From the NCBI GenBank assembly GCA_015064625.1, contig SVRW01000020.1, positions 1-45,010 on the forward strand: a stretch of 45,010 nt of DNA. Reading direction: 5' to 3'. Numbering within the stretch: position 1 is the stretch's first letter; the number at the start of each line of letters is the position of its first letter. Source of the stretch: Oscillospiraceae bacterium. GTDB lineage: Bacteria > Bacillota > Clostridia > Oscillospirales > CAG-382. The position numbers were made by a program, and so were the translations under genes. The notes beneath the pieces were generated by a model. The model made no database searches. It had not been told where the DNA came from and saw nothing but the letters and a program-made list of their open reading frames with translations. Shown one piece after another: positions 1-8,359 of the stretch.

Positions 1-95
1 CATTTGTCAATGGGCGTGTTGAACGTTCATTTTACCCTTGACAAATGGCAATTGATCATTTATCATTTCATCGGGTAAAATCTTTTCTTTTCTCT
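1..95. repeat. Intergenic inverted repeat at window edge
   Basis: CATTTGTCAA at 1-10 is repeated in inverted form as TTGACAAATG at 38-47, followed by low-complexity CATTT-rich sequence. No reading frame here looks like a gene. A related string (TTGACAATTG) occurs near 27661, so this is probably a dispersed intergenic repeat. Confidence 0.35.
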
Positions 96-1577
96 CTACT
101 TTTTCATTTTAACTTTACAAAACCAATTGAAATATAAAAACGTACTCACGCCCGAGAAAGACATAATGCAAAGCACAAGTAAAAAAGAAATCATCAAGGA
201 TGTAAATACACTTGGTTTAAAAGATTGCAATCGTTCTTTAACGTTTTTCGTTCCTAATACTATAACCAATGAAACGACGAGGTATGCCATTAGAATAAGG
301 CCTTGATTATTCGCCATAAAAGAAATTTGAGAAGAAATAAAACTCCATTCAGCAGTAATAACTGTGCTTATAAATTCTTTTGGAACAACACCAAAATCAG
401 CAATACAAAGTTTTTTAACAACGCAGAAAGCATCATTCATAGAATCTGCTCGAAAAAAAACCCACATCAAATTTACAAAAGAAAAAGTAATAATCCAATT
501 TAATGCAGGGTGCAAATTTTTAAAGAACTTATTGAAATGACGAGTTATAACACAAAAAACGCCATGACATACGCCCCAAAATATAAATGTCCAGTTAGAA
601 CCATGCCATATACCGCTTATCAAATATACTATCATAATATTCAGATAAGTTCTGCCTTTTCCTTTACGGTTTCCGCCTAATGGAATATATATGTACTTTG
701 TAAAAAACCTCGTCAGCGTAATATGCCATCTGTCCCAAAACTCATTGATTGTTGTTGCTTTATACGGAGAATTAAAATTTATAGGCAGCTCGATATTTAA
801 CATTTTTCCCATTCCGATTGCCATATCAGAATAACCACTGAAGTCAAAATATATTTGGAACGTGTATAGTATAGTTACAAGCAAAGAACTCGTAGTATTC
901 AAGCTGTTAATATTGCCATACCCCCAATTAACAGCATTTCCAATAACATCAGCAATCAAAACTTTTTTTGCCATACCTATAGCAAAAGCGTATAATCCTT
1001 TTGAAAAATTATTCCAATCAAACTTTTTCTTTGAAATATCTGAAAATTGAGGCACAAGCTCATCATGTGTTACAATAGGACCCGCTACCAACTGTGGAAA
1101 AAAAGATACAAAACAGGCGTACTCTATAATATTATAATCTAAAACTTCTCCTTTGTAAGAATCTATTACAAAGGATAATTGTTGAAAAGTAAAAAAACTA
1201 ATTCCTAATGGAAGTAAAAAACTCTCAACGAAGAAATCTGTTTTAAATATAGAATTTATATTATCTATAAAAAAATTAAAATATTTAAAGTAAAATAAAA
1301 CGGCAATGTTCAATGCTAAGCCAAAGACCAATATGCATTTTTTTATTTTTTGGTTATCTTTAAACAATTTAAAAGATTTATAGATAAGAAAATTAACCAA
1401 AATACTTCCAATCATAATTACAAGGTATGTTTGATTAAAATATCCATAAAACCACAACGACATTCCAAGCAAAAGCACCATGGCTGGCTTATGCAAATTA
1501 AATTTATTAAGTGAAAAATACCCAATTATAGTTATTGGCAAAAAGAGCAAAACAAAAATATACGAGTTAAAAAGCAT
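96..1577 (-). CDS. MBOAT-family membrane O-acyltransferase (AlgI/DltB-like)
   Basis: This 493-residue polytopic membrane protein belongs to the MBOAT family, whose AlgI and PatB members move acyl (often acetyl) groups across the membrane onto cell-surface polymers. It has about ten hydrophobic segments, the motif FWDRWHITLTRFF in the middle, and SGIWHGSNWTF with the invariant catalytic histidine. The length matches AlgI-type proteins. The end, FSGVSTFLYFNWF, resembles the usual AlgI tail with a few extra residues. A consensus promoter lies about 90 bp upstream, so the gene is probably transcribed separately from the PLP-enzyme operon before it. The partner SGNH/AlgJ-like protein often found next to such genes would lie outside the window. 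The acceptor polymer cannot be told from sequence. Confidence 0.9.
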   Translation of the reverse strand: MLFNSYIFVLLFLPITIIGYFSLNKFNLHKPAMVLLLGMSLWFYGYFNQTYLVIMIGSILVNFLIYKSFKLFKDNQKIKKCILVFGLALNIAVLFYFKYFNFFIDNINSIFKTDFFVESFLLPLGISFFTFQQLSFVIDSYKGEVLDYNIIEYACFVSFFPQLVAGPIVTHDELVPQFSDISKKKFDWNNFSKGLYAFAIGMAKKVLIADVIGNAVNWGYGNINSLNTTSSLLVTILYTFQIYFDFSGYSDMAIGMGKMLNIELPINFNSPYKATTINEFWDRWHITLTRFFTKYIYIPLGGNRKGKGRTYLNIMIVYLISGIWHGSNWTFIFWGVCHGVFCVITRHFNKFFKNLHPALNWIITFSFVNLMWVFFRADSMNDAFCVVKKLCIADFGVVPKEFISTVITAEWSFISSQISFMANNQGLILMAYLVVSLVIVLGTKNVKERLQSFKPSVFTSLMISFLLVLCIMSFSGVSTFLYFNWFCKVKMKK

Positions 1578-1666
1578 AATTAAACCCCATTTCCTTTGTT
1601 TTTATGGTCTTAACAAGTAAAAAATCATAAATTAATACTCATTTTTTGCTAATATTACTTTTTTTG

Positions 1667-1695
1667 ATTTTATCATAATATATCTTTATTGTCAA
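1667..1695 (-). promoter_or_regulatory. Sigma-A-type promoter for the MBOAT gene
   Basis: On the minus strand TTGACA (1690-1695) is followed after 17 bp by TAAAAT (1667-1672), giving an RNA start near 1660 and a leader of about 80 nt. Confidence 0.65.
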
Positions 1696-1751
1696 CATAA
1701 AATAACATCATAATATACAAAAACTAAAATATAAAGCAAAATACAAATACT

Positions 1752-3020
1752 CTATTTTATTATTCCCTTGTCAACCATATTTTGCAACGCTTTAAGGATT
1801 CCTAATTTTGCATGGGCGAAGGTAAGACCGCCTTGGAAATAAACAGCGTATGGTTCACGCATAGGTGCATCTGCGGTCAATTCGATGGAAGAGCCCTGAA
1901 CAAAAGCACCCGCCGCCATAATGATTTCACTGTCGTATCCAGGCATTGGTCCGGGAATTGGAGTTGCATAACTATCTACTGCCGCCGCAGCCTGTATTCC
2001 TTCGCAGAAGGCAATAACCCCTTCTTGAGTGCCTAACCTTATGGATTGAACTATATCGTGTCTTGATTCCGTTGAATTTGGGACGGCTTCATAGCCCAGC
2101 CCTTCAAAAACGTTTGCGGCAAATATTGCACCTTTAACAGCAGATGCTACAACGGTTGGAGCAAAGAAAAGTCCTTGATAGAATGATTGCAGCACACCGA
2201 AATTGATTCCAACTTCTTTTCCCAATCCAGGAGAATTAAGTCTATAGCCGCAACGGTCTATAAGTTCTTTTTTACCAACGATATATCCACCGCTTGCCGC
2301 CAGTCCACCCCCTGGGTTTTTAATAAGAGAGCCTGCCATAAGGTCAGCTCCTACCTCTGTAGGTTCACAAAGCTCCACAAATTCCCCATAACAGTTATCT
2401 ACAAAGCAGATAACGTCAGGTTTTATATTTTTGATAAATGAGATAAGCTCCCCTATTTGCTTAACTGAAAAAGTGGGGCGCATTTTGTATCCCTTTGAAC
2501 GCTGGATAGTTACTACCTTTGTTCTTTCGTTAATGCCTTTTTTTATTGCCTCATAATCGAAAGTTCCGTCAGGCAACAAATCAGCTTCTGCATATGTTAC
2601 ACCATTTTCAATGAGTGAGCAAGGTGATGGTCTAAGTCCTATAACGGATTCTAAAGTATCGTACGGTCTTCCAACGGGCGAAAAAAGCTCGTCACCTGGG
2701 AGAAGATTTGCAAGCAAAGCCGTTGCAATTGCGTGTGTCCCACAAGTTATCTGAGGACGCACTAACGCCGCTTCGGTTTTAAAGCAATTGGCATACACTT
2801 CTTCCAAAGTATCACGTCCCGCATCGTCATAACCGTACCCTGTAGAGGGTACAAAGCAATGAGAGCCGACCTTGGCGTCCTGCATTGATTTAATAACCTT
2901 TGCCTGATTCGCTTCGGCTATATTGTCGATTTCATCAAATCGTTCCTTTAACTTTTTTAAAGCTTTCTCCCCTATTTCATATGTTTTATCACTTATTCCA
3001 AATTCATAAAATCCATTCAT
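1752..3020 (-). CDS. Methionine gamma-lyase family PLP enzyme (YnbB / 'aluminum resistance' family)
   Basis: This 422-residue fold-type I PLP enzyme belongs to the family represented by B. subtilis YnbB, often labelled methionine gamma-lyase or aluminum-resistance protein. The cofactor lysine is K234 in GSLIKNPGGG, and the aspartate that pairs with the pyridine nitrogen is D208 in FVDNCYGEF. HAIATALLA near residue 96 matches the phosphate-binding segment. AGAGG lies 8 nt before the ATG. It starts 31 bp after the decarboxylase-like gene and is probably the last gene of the scfA operon. In many Firmicutes this family sits near glnR/glnA; here that context is absent. The true substrate is not established by sequence. 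Confidence 0.88.
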   Translation of the reverse strand: MNGFYEFGISDKTYEIGEKALKKLKERFDEIDNIAEANQAKVIKSMQDAKVGSHCFVPSTGYGYDDAGRDTLEEVYANCFKTEAALVRPQITCGTHAIATALLANLLPGDELFSPVGRPYDTLESVIGLRPSPCSLIENGVTYAEADLLPDGTFDYEAIKKGINERTKVVTIQRSKGYKMRPTFSVKQIGELISFIKNIKPDVICFVDNCYGEFVELCEPTEVGADLMAGSLIKNPGGGLAASGGYIVGKKELIDRCGYRLNSPGLGKEVGINFGVLQSFYQGLFFAPTVVASAVKGAIFAANVFEGLGYEAVPNSTESRHDIVQSIRLGTQEGVIAFCEGIQAAAAVDSYATPIPGPMPGYDSEIIMAAGAFVQGSSIELTADAPMREPYAVYFQGGLTFAHAKLGILKALQNMVDKGIIK

Positions 3021-3051
3021 TTTTTATACCTCTTATTATCAATTAAGTGTT

Positions 3052-4365
3052 TTATTCTATAACGAAGCACTTCTCTATGCCGTAATATTCAAATGCATTT
3101 ATAACGTTTCGGGTTATTCTCTCCCCGCAAACAGCAATAGGAACTGCAGGCGGGCATCCTACCGATGGAGATGCAAGAATTCTATTTTCCGCTTTTTCTA
3201 TAGGCAATAAAACCTTTCGCGAGAGCATAGCGTTTCTGACAGAGATAACTTCTGACGGCTTTTCAAAAACGGGAATCCCCTCTTTTATTTCAGCTTTTTT
3301 CTGAAGTGAGCAAAGAACGTTTTTTACCCTCTCCAAATCCGAAATTTCAGGCGTAAACATAAGCACTAAAAAATCATTATCTGCAAATTCGGGATACAGT
3401 TTTTGGCTTTCTAACAGCTTTGCAAGTTCCGTTCCTTTATATCCGTATTTCTTTGTATCTAAAGTTATTTTTAAAGGCTCGTTACCAAGTAAGCTATATC
3501 CGTTTTCAAGCAATATCTTTTTTAATTCAGATAGCTTTTTTACATATTCAGACAGCTTTTTTTCGTATCCTTCGGACAAATATTTATTAACGAAGTCAAG
3601 GGATTGAAGGATCAGATAAGAAGGAGAAGTAGAACCAAACAGAGAAAGTGCTTCCTTTGCACAAACTTTGAAATATCCGTCTGCAGATTCAGAAATATGC
3701 AGATATGCTCCCCCAGTGAGAGCGGGCAAAGTCTTATGTGCGGAATCACAGCACATATCTGCTCCCATATCAATAGGATGCAAAGATGGAGTTAAAAATT
3801 TCAGATATGCTCCGTGAGCATTATCAACAAGGAGCAAAACTCCATATTTTTTACAAACCTTGGAAATTCCTTTAATATCAAGCATATTTCCAAGATAATC
3901 AGGGCTAGTTACGTAGACGGCAGAAGGTTTGTTTTCTGCATTATTTATGGCGTTTTCCACATCCTTTGGAGTAATATAGCAAGACAGATAGTTATCGTCG
4001 GAATAAAGCCATTCTATATCAAAGCCCAAAAGTGCCGATGCTGTAATAAAGGTTTTATGAGCGTTTCTTCCAGCCAATATGGTAGGGTTTTCTTTTCCTG
4101 CAATAGCTAAATATAACATGGCACGAATACATAAAGAAGATCCCTCTGTTGAATAAAACGTATTACAACCAAATAATCTGCTTGCATTTTCCTCGCTTTC
4201 ACGTATTATTCCAACTGCATCGTAAAGGCTGTCCGCACCGTTTATTTCCGTTATATCGTATTTTTCAAAGCCTGTTAAATTTTCTCCTTTGTGGCCTGGC
4301 ATATGAAGTCTTAACGTCTCCATTTCGGCATAACGTTTCACAAAGTCAACTATAGGAGTTTTCAT
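3052..4365 (-). CDS. Orn/Lys/Arg decarboxylase-family PLP enzyme
   Basis: The 437-residue product has the major domain of the bacterial Orn/Lys/Arg decarboxylases. It opens with LHMPGHKGE (residues 20-28), the family hallmark. DNAHGAY (181-187) corresponds to the usual DEAHGAH, and the PLP lysine is K211 in CDSAHKTLPALTGG. The C-terminal domain is short and ends near CPPAVPI, as in the compact clostridial and bacillar homologues (YaaO/SpeA type) rather than the large enterobacterial enzymes. The DEAH-to-DNAH change and short tail leave the substrate open; lysine, arginine or a non-decarboxylase role are all possible. GGAG stands 5 nt before the ATG. It follows scfB by 11 bp, so the two are cotranscribed. 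Confidence 0.85.
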   Translation of the reverse strand: MKTPIVDFVKRYAEMETLRLHMPGHKGENLTGFEKYDITEINGADSLYDAVGIIRESEENASRLFGCNTFYSTEGSSLCIRAMLYLAIAGKENPTILAGRNAHKTFITASALLGFDIEWLYSDDNYLSCYITPKDVENAINNAENKPSAVYVTSPDYLGNMLDIKGISKVCKKYGVLLLVDNAHGAYLKFLTPSLHPIDMGADMCCDSAHKTLPALTGGAYLHISESADGYFKVCAKEALSLFGSTSPSYLILQSLDFVNKYLSEGYEKKLSEYVKKLSELKKILLENGYSLLGNEPLKITLDTKKYGYKGTELAKLLESQKLYPEFADNDFLVLMFTPEISDLERVKNVLCSLQKKAEIKEGIPVFEKPSEVISVRNAMLSRKVLLPIEKAENRILASPSVGCPPAVPIAVCGERITRNVINAFEYYGIEKCFVIE

Positions 4366-4376
4366 AATATCTCCAA

Positions 4377-5744
4377 TCAGCTATCTTCTCTCGCAACCGC
4401 AATGGCAATAGCACATTCCATGCGTTTTCTGAAAAGCTCACAGCCGTATTTATAAACTCCTTTTACAGAGCCTGTGGAATGGTAAGCGTTAGCAGCGCAA
4501 CCGCCTGAACAATAAAGCTTCGCCCAACAATCCTTACATTCTTCCCTTGCATAAACGTTACAAGAGAAAAATTCCTCGCGTATTTCCGTATTTGAAACGC
4601 CGTTCCAGATATCACCTAACTTGAATTTTTCATCGCCTACAAACTGATGGCAAGGGTAAAGGTCACCCCAAGGGGTTACAGCCATATATTCAGTACCCGA
4701 ACCGCAACCTGATATACGTTTATAAATACAAGGACCGCCTTTAAGGTCAATCATATAGTGGTAGAAAGTAAAGGGTCTTCCCTCTTTCTCACGTTCTATC
4801 ATAAGATGAGCCAATTTTTCATATTGCTCCATGATTATGGGAAGGTCCTCTTTTGTCAATTCAGATTCATCCCCAGGTGCACAGACAACGGGCTCCATGC
4901 TCAATTCAGTAAATCCCAAATCAAGCATTGTTTTTATATCTTCAAGAAAATCGGGGTTTGCATGAGTAAAAGTTCCCCTCATATAATAATCCTTACCGCC
5001 ACGTGCTTCTACAAGCTTCTGGAACTTTGGAACTATACGCTCCCAGCTTCCTCTGCCCTCGTAATCGACACGGTATCTGTCATGAACCTCTTTTCTGCCG
5101 TCAAGGCTGAGGACTACGTTGCTCATTTCCTTGTTTGCGAATTCTATAACGTCATCGTTGATACCGAGTCCGTTAGTTGTCAAAGTAAATCTGAAATTTT
5201 TGTTATGCTTTTTCTCAATGCTTCTTGCGTATGCGACAAGTTCTTTAAGCATATCAAAATTCATAAGAGGCTCGCCGCCAAAAAAGTCAACCTCTAAATT
5301 ATGGCGTGTTCCTGAATTTTCGATAAGGTAATCAAGGGCACGTTTTCCGACTTCAAGACTCATAAGTCCTCTGTTTCCCTTGTATTTTCCCTGACTTGCA
5401 AAGCAATACGCACAGTTCAAATTACAAGTATGTGCAACGTGAAGACAAAGAGCCTTAACAACGCCCGACGTTTTTGCCTTCAGCTCACCTGCCATTTTTT
5501 CAAAGGTATCGGGAGCAAAAAGTAAGCCTTCCTCTTTAAGTTCCTCTATCTGAGAGTAGCATTCCTCTATTTCTGACTTGGGAATATCCTTATATTTCTT
5601 TGAAAGTTCATCTATAACGTATTCACGGCTGTTATTTTCATAAATTTCTATTAAATCATAAGCAATTTCATCCACAGCGTGAACAGACCCCGAACAGATG
5701 TCAAGAACTATGTTTAACTCTCCGAATTTATATTGATGTATCAT
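4377..5744 (-). CDS. scfB: SCIFF peptide maturase, radical SAM/SPASM thioether synthase
   Basis: ScfB installs Cys-to-Thr thioether crosslinks in the SCIFF peptide encoded just upstream (ranthipeptide class). From the chosen start the protein is 455 residues. Residues 1-80 look like a PqqD/RRE-type precursor-recognition domain. The radical-SAM cluster motif is CNLNCAYC (C107, C111, C114), followed by FFGGEPLMN. The C-terminal SPASM region carries the CGSG, YPCHQF, CKDCWAKLYCSGGC and CELF cysteines for auxiliary Fe-S clusters. An in-frame ATG 63 bp further upstream (5807) lies inside the intercistronic hairpin and has no SD. The ATG at 5744 has AAAGGGG 9 nt before it and the family's MIHQYKFG start, so it was chosen. 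Confidence 0.95.
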   Translation of the reverse strand: MIHQYKFGELNIVLDICSGSVHAVDEIAYDLIEIYENNSREYVIDELSKKYKDIPKSEIEECYSQIEELKEEGLLFAPDTFEKMAGELKAKTSGVVKALCLHVAHTCNLNCAYCFASQGKYKGNRGLMSLEVGKRALDYLIENSGTRHNLEVDFFGGEPLMNFDMLKELVAYARSIEKKHNKNFRFTLTTNGLGINDDVIEFANKEMSNVVLSLDGRKEVHDRYRVDYEGRGSWERIVPKFQKLVEARGGKDYYMRGTFTHANPDFLEDIKTMLDLGFTELSMEPVVCAPGDESELTKEDLPIIMEQYEKLAHLMIEREKEGRPFTFYHYMIDLKGGPCIYKRISGCGSGTEYMAVTPWGDLYPCHQFVGDEKFKLGDIWNGVSNTEIREEFFSCNVYAREECKDCWAKLYCSGGCAANAYHSTGSVKGVYKYGCELFRKRMECAIAIAVAREDS

Positions 5745-5771
5745 TTGAATTTTCCCCTTTTTGAAACATAC

Positions 5772-5803
5772 AGAAAAACGCCGCCGCATAACCCGCGGCG
5801 GCA
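5772..5803 (-). terminator. Intercistronic terminator/attenuator between scfA and scfB
   Basis: On the minus strand GCCGCCGC and GCGGCGGC (5780-5787 and 5795-5802) form a perfect 8-bp GC stem with a 7-nt loop, followed by GTTTTTC. It follows the scfA stop by 19 bp and precedes the scfB SD. It can act as a partial terminator that makes more precursor peptide mRNA than maturase mRNA. Confidence 0.75.
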
Positions 5804-5821
5804 TCATTTCAGCTAATTGAA

Positions 5822-5986
5822 TTATTTGCTTTCTTTAACGTCTTTCTTTACGTTTTCGCATTTCTGGTTAGCAATACCGCAGCTTGTTTTGCAAGCGGAC
5901 TGGCAAGATGTCTGACATTCGCCACAGCCACCATTTTTTGCACTAGCGCAAAGATTTTTTGTAGCCATTGTTTTGATATGTTTCAT
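5822..5986 (-). CDS. scfA: SCIFF six-cysteine ranthipeptide precursor
   Basis: This 54-codon gene encodes the SCIFF precursor ('six cysteines in forty-five'). The product begins MKHIKTMATKNLC and contains CGECQTSCQSACKTSCG, the near-invariant SCIFF core. Cysteines are at 13, 21, 24, 28, 32, 36 and 43. The core threonines (T27, T34) are the sort of acceptor residues crosslinked by ScfB. AGGAG lies 7 nt before the ATG, and a perfect promoter lies about 40 bp further upstream. SCIFF with its maturase is nearly universal in Clostridia, where the peptide has been linked to quorum-type signalling; its exact role in this organism is not shown by sequence. The lysine-rich tail (KKDVKESK) is somewhat longer than usual. 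Confidence 0.96.
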   Translation of the reverse strand: MKHIKTMATKNLCASAKNGGCGECQTSCQSACKTSCGIANQKCENVKKDVKESK

Positions 5987-6025
5987 ATCGAGTCTCCTAT
6001 ATAATCTTTAGATATATTTTTTGAT

Positions 6026-6054
6026 ATTATAGCACTTTTATAGCTCAAAGTCAA
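6026..6054 (-). promoter_or_regulatory. Consensus promoter of the scfA-scfB operon
   Basis: Minus-strand TTGACT (6049-6054), 17-bp spacer, TATAAT (6026-6031), with TGC just before the -10. The predicted RNA start is near 6019, about 33 nt before scfA. Confidence 0.85.
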
Positions 6055-6177
6055 TACCTTTGATAAATTTTTGCATTTTTTGAACCATTAAATAAACGAA
6101 TTAAAACTCCTGTATAAACCATCATGAATCTTTATATTACTATTTTCATACAAAATAAACTGTGATCAATTCATTTT

Positions 6178-6933
6178 TCAATAATCATTAGTAGCATCAC
6201 CATTACCGCTTACGGGAATAGCGTCTCCGAGATAAGTTGGTTCGACCTTGAACAAGCACCAGATGAAGTCCTTACATCTTGCAATCATTTCACGGCTTTC
6301 TCTGTAAAACTCATTTTCGTACCAGTAAACGTCAGAAGCAACACCGTAACTTTCCATACCCATTTTTTCTGCATTGTACATTCCACGGTACAAATGGTAT
6401 TCCTGAGTTACAACAATAACCTTTTCGGCTTTAAAGATCTCTTTTGCTCTATACATTGTTTCATAGGTAGAAAAGCCTGCATGATCCATAAAAACGTCTT
6501 CCGAGGGAACTCCCTTGTTTATGGCATATTGCTTCATAACGCCTACCTCGTTGTAACCTACTCTGCCATGATCCCCGCTCATAAGTAGCTTTGGAGCGCC
6601 GCCTTTTTTATATATGTCAATGGCGAAATTAAGCCTGTCACGAAGCATATCACTTGGAGTTCCGTCAGGCTTTATACCGCAACCTAATACTATAATACAA
6701 TCGACGTCTGAAAGATTTGCTGCTTCTTCAACCGTCAAAATGTTCTCATCAACGGATTTTTTAACGTAAAGATTCAAAGAGAGAGTCAGAATACCGATAA
6801 AAATCCCGAAGCAAACACAGAAAATGCAGAACCGTTTTACTACTTTTCTGAAACGTACACTTTTCAAAACCTTTTTCAAAAACCCAAAAATTATTTTGAA
6901 AAATCCTAAAATCCTTTCAGCTATTTTTTTCAT
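6178..6933 (-). CDS. SanA/YdcF-like DUF218 membrane-anchored protein
   Basis: The 251-residue product has a basic N-terminus, one hydrophobic segment (about residues 32-56) and a DUF218 domain as in SanA/ElyC/YdcF, a family tied to envelope integrity and polysaccharide metabolism whose reaction is still unclear. The domain shows DCIIVLGCGIKPDG, then MSGDHGRVGYNEV and ITQ-like VVTQEYHLYRGMYNAEKMG, all in the family order. A GTG at 6948 is in frame but lacks an SD at proper distance. The ATG at 6933 has AGAGG 8 nt before it and is preferred. It is a single-gene unit with its own promoter and a terminator of the previous gene upstream. Confidence 0.85.
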   Translation of the reverse strand: MKKIAERILGFFKIIFGFLKKVLKSVRFRKVVKRFCIFCVCFGIFIGILTLSLNLYVKKSVDENILTVEEAANLSDVDCIIVLGCGIKPDGTPSDMLRDRLNFAIDIYKKGGAPKLLMSGDHGRVGYNEVGVMKQYAINKGVPSEDVFMDHAGFSTYETMYRAKEIFKAEKVIVVTQEYHLYRGMYNAEKMGMESYGVASDVYWYENEFYRESREMIARCKDFIWCLFKVEPTYLGDAIPVSGNGDATNDY

Positions 6934-6965
6934 AATACATCCTCTCACGTTACTACGTTAAAATC

Positions 6966-6994
6966 AGTATATCACATTATATTTTTAATGTCAA
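6966..6994 (-). promoter_or_regulatory. Promoter of the DUF218 gene
   Basis: Minus-strand TTGACA (6989-6994), 17 bp, TATACT (6966-6971), with TGA just before the -10. Confidence 0.8.
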
Positions 6995-6997
6995 TTA

Positions 6998-7034
6998 CAA
7001 AAAACGCTCCAAGATCAACGTTCCTGAAGCGTTT
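6998..7034 (-). terminator. Terminator of the F420-ligase-family gene
   Basis: On the minus strand AAACGCTTCA and TGGAGCGTTT (one mismatch) pair around a 13-nt loop and run into six T residues (A run at 6998-7003). It overlaps the -35 flank of the DUF218 promoter, so the two transcription units abut. Confidence 0.75.
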
Positions 7035-7047
7035 ATATATAAAACTA

Positions 7048-8244
7048 TTATTTTTCAGATGTATAGTTATCGAAGTAGCCCTGAATCCAGACGATAGGAG
7101 TTCCTTTATCACCGCTACCTGAAGTGAGGTCGCAGAGAGAGCCGATAAGGTCTGTAAGTCTTCTTGGCGTTGTTCCTTGAGATGCCATACTGCCTACGAG
7201 GTTATCTTCTTTTGTTTTGATACGTTCAGAGATAGCCGCTTTAAGAGCATCACCCGAAAGATCTGCGAAATCGTTATCCGCAAGATATTTAAGCTTGATT
7301 TCGTTGGGCTGGCCTTCAAGTCCCTTTGTATATGCAGGGGCAACAACAGGGTCTGCAAGCTCCCATATTTTTCCAACAGGGTCTTTGAAAGCTCCGTCAC
7401 CATATACCATAACTTCAACGTTTTTTCCCGTTGCATCTTTGATATATTTCTGGATGTTTTCAACAACTTCCTGGCAATCTTTTGGGAAAAGTTTAACGGA
7501 AGTTTCCGTCGCCTTATTGCTTCCCAAAAGTCCGAAATCAGCATTAAATCCGCTTCCGTCAACAGAAGAAGTCAATATTTCATCAAGAGAATATATTGTT
7601 TCTCCACCAGCGGCTTTGAGAAGACGTTTTGTTCTTGCACGGGTATGAATATCAGCACAAAGAACGTTTTTCGTATATTTAAGAATGGAACGGCAATCGT
7701 TGGCAAGAATAATTTCAACCTCTGCACCTACAGAAGAAACAAGCTCTTTATAATATTCGATATAATCAACACCTGTGAAACGATGCTTTTTATAACCGAA
7801 AAGCTCTCTGAATTTTGCTTCTGTAAGAACGTCTGTCCAAGGGTTAACACCCGCGGCATCAAGGTCATCAAGGTCTACGAGATGATTTCCAACCTCATCG
7901 GAAGGATAACTTAACATAATATAAACCTTTTTCGCACCCATTGCAATACCTTTAAGGCACATAGCAAAGCGGTTACGGCTCATTATTGGGAAAATCACAG
8001 CAAATTCGCCTGTAGGGAATTTTGCTTTTATGTCAGCAGCTATTTGTTCAACAGTTGCATAGTTACCCTGTGCTCTTGCAACAACAGCTTCCGTTACCGC
8101 TACAACGTCTCTGTTTCCGATTTCAAGGTTTTCCGAAGCCGCAGCAGCAATAACGCTGTCAGCAACAATTTTTGCAATATCATCACCGCTTCTGATAATA
8201 GGAGCTCGAACGCCGCGGGACACCGTTCCAATAAGTCTTTCCAT
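7048..8244 (-). CDS. Coenzyme F420-0:L-glutamate ligase (CofE/FbiB) family protein
   Basis: The 398-residue protein matches the F420 ligase family fold (CofE, PF01996). It has an N-terminal GTVSRGVRAPIIRSGDD segment, DVVAVTEAVVARAQG as the central motif, and PIMSRNRFAMCLKG. Archaeal CofE is about 250 residues, so this is a longer relative typical of gut Firmicutes that are not known to make F420. No other F420 gene is visible here, so glutamylation of another acceptor is an inference worth keeping open. The ATG at 8244 has GGAG 8 nt upstream; an in-frame TTG at 8268 has no SD. The gene diverges from a LysR regulator across a shared promoter region, which suggests regulation by that protein. 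Confidence 0.8.
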   Translation of the reverse strand: MERLIGTVSRGVRAPIIRSGDDIAKIVADSVIAAAASENLEIGNRDVVAVTEAVVARAQGNYATVEQIAADIKAKFPTGEFAVIFPIMSRNRFAMCLKGIAMGAKKVYIMLSYPSDEVGNHLVDLDDLDAAGVNPWTDVLTEAKFRELFGYKKHRFTGVDYIEYYKELVSSVGAEVEIILANDCRSILKYTKNVLCADIHTRARTKRLLKAAGGETIYSLDEILTSSVDGSGFNADFGLLGSNKATETSVKLFPKDCQEVVENIQKYIKDATGKNVEVMVYGDGAFKDPVGKIWELADPVVAPAYTKGLEGQPNEIKLKYLADNDFADLSGDALKAAISERIKTKEDNLVGSMASQGTTPRRLTDLIGSLCDLTSGSGDKGTPIVWIQGYFDNYTSEK

Positions 8245-8276
8245 ATTTACATCTCCGTTTCTGCACAAAAAAATAC

Positions 8277-8305
8277 TTGACTTTCATGCATTTATATTAT
8301 ATTAT
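8277..8305 (+). promoter_or_regulatory. lysR-type gene promoter (overlaps opposing promoter)
   Basis: Plus-strand TTGACT (8277-8282), 17 bp, TATTAT (8300-8305). Its -10 overlaps the -10 of the opposing promoter by two bases. Confidence 0.7.
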
Positions 8306-8324
8306 ATTTTTAGAAAATAGTCAA
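8296..8324 (-). promoter_or_regulatory. Promoter of the F420-ligase-family gene
   Basis: Minus-strand TTGACT (8319-8324), 17 bp, perfect TATAAT (8296-8301). The two TTGACT -35 boxes form an inverted repeat around a central AT-rich -10 zone, so only one promoter can be occupied at a time. Confidence 0.8.
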
Positions 8325-8359
8325 ATTATTAAAGTTAATAAATTTCATAAGGGGCATTT

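Noticed and set aside
4758..5297. 179-codon frame on the plus strand inside scfB
   Set aside because: Shadow of a well-supported radical-SAM gene on the other strand.
5745..5807. Longer N-terminus for scfB
   Set aside because: It lies within the intercistronic hairpin, lacks an SD and adds residues not typical of the family.
7177..7914. Plus-strand and minus-strand frames inside the F420-ligase-family gene
   Set aside because: No SD, unusual composition, complete overlap with a clear family member.
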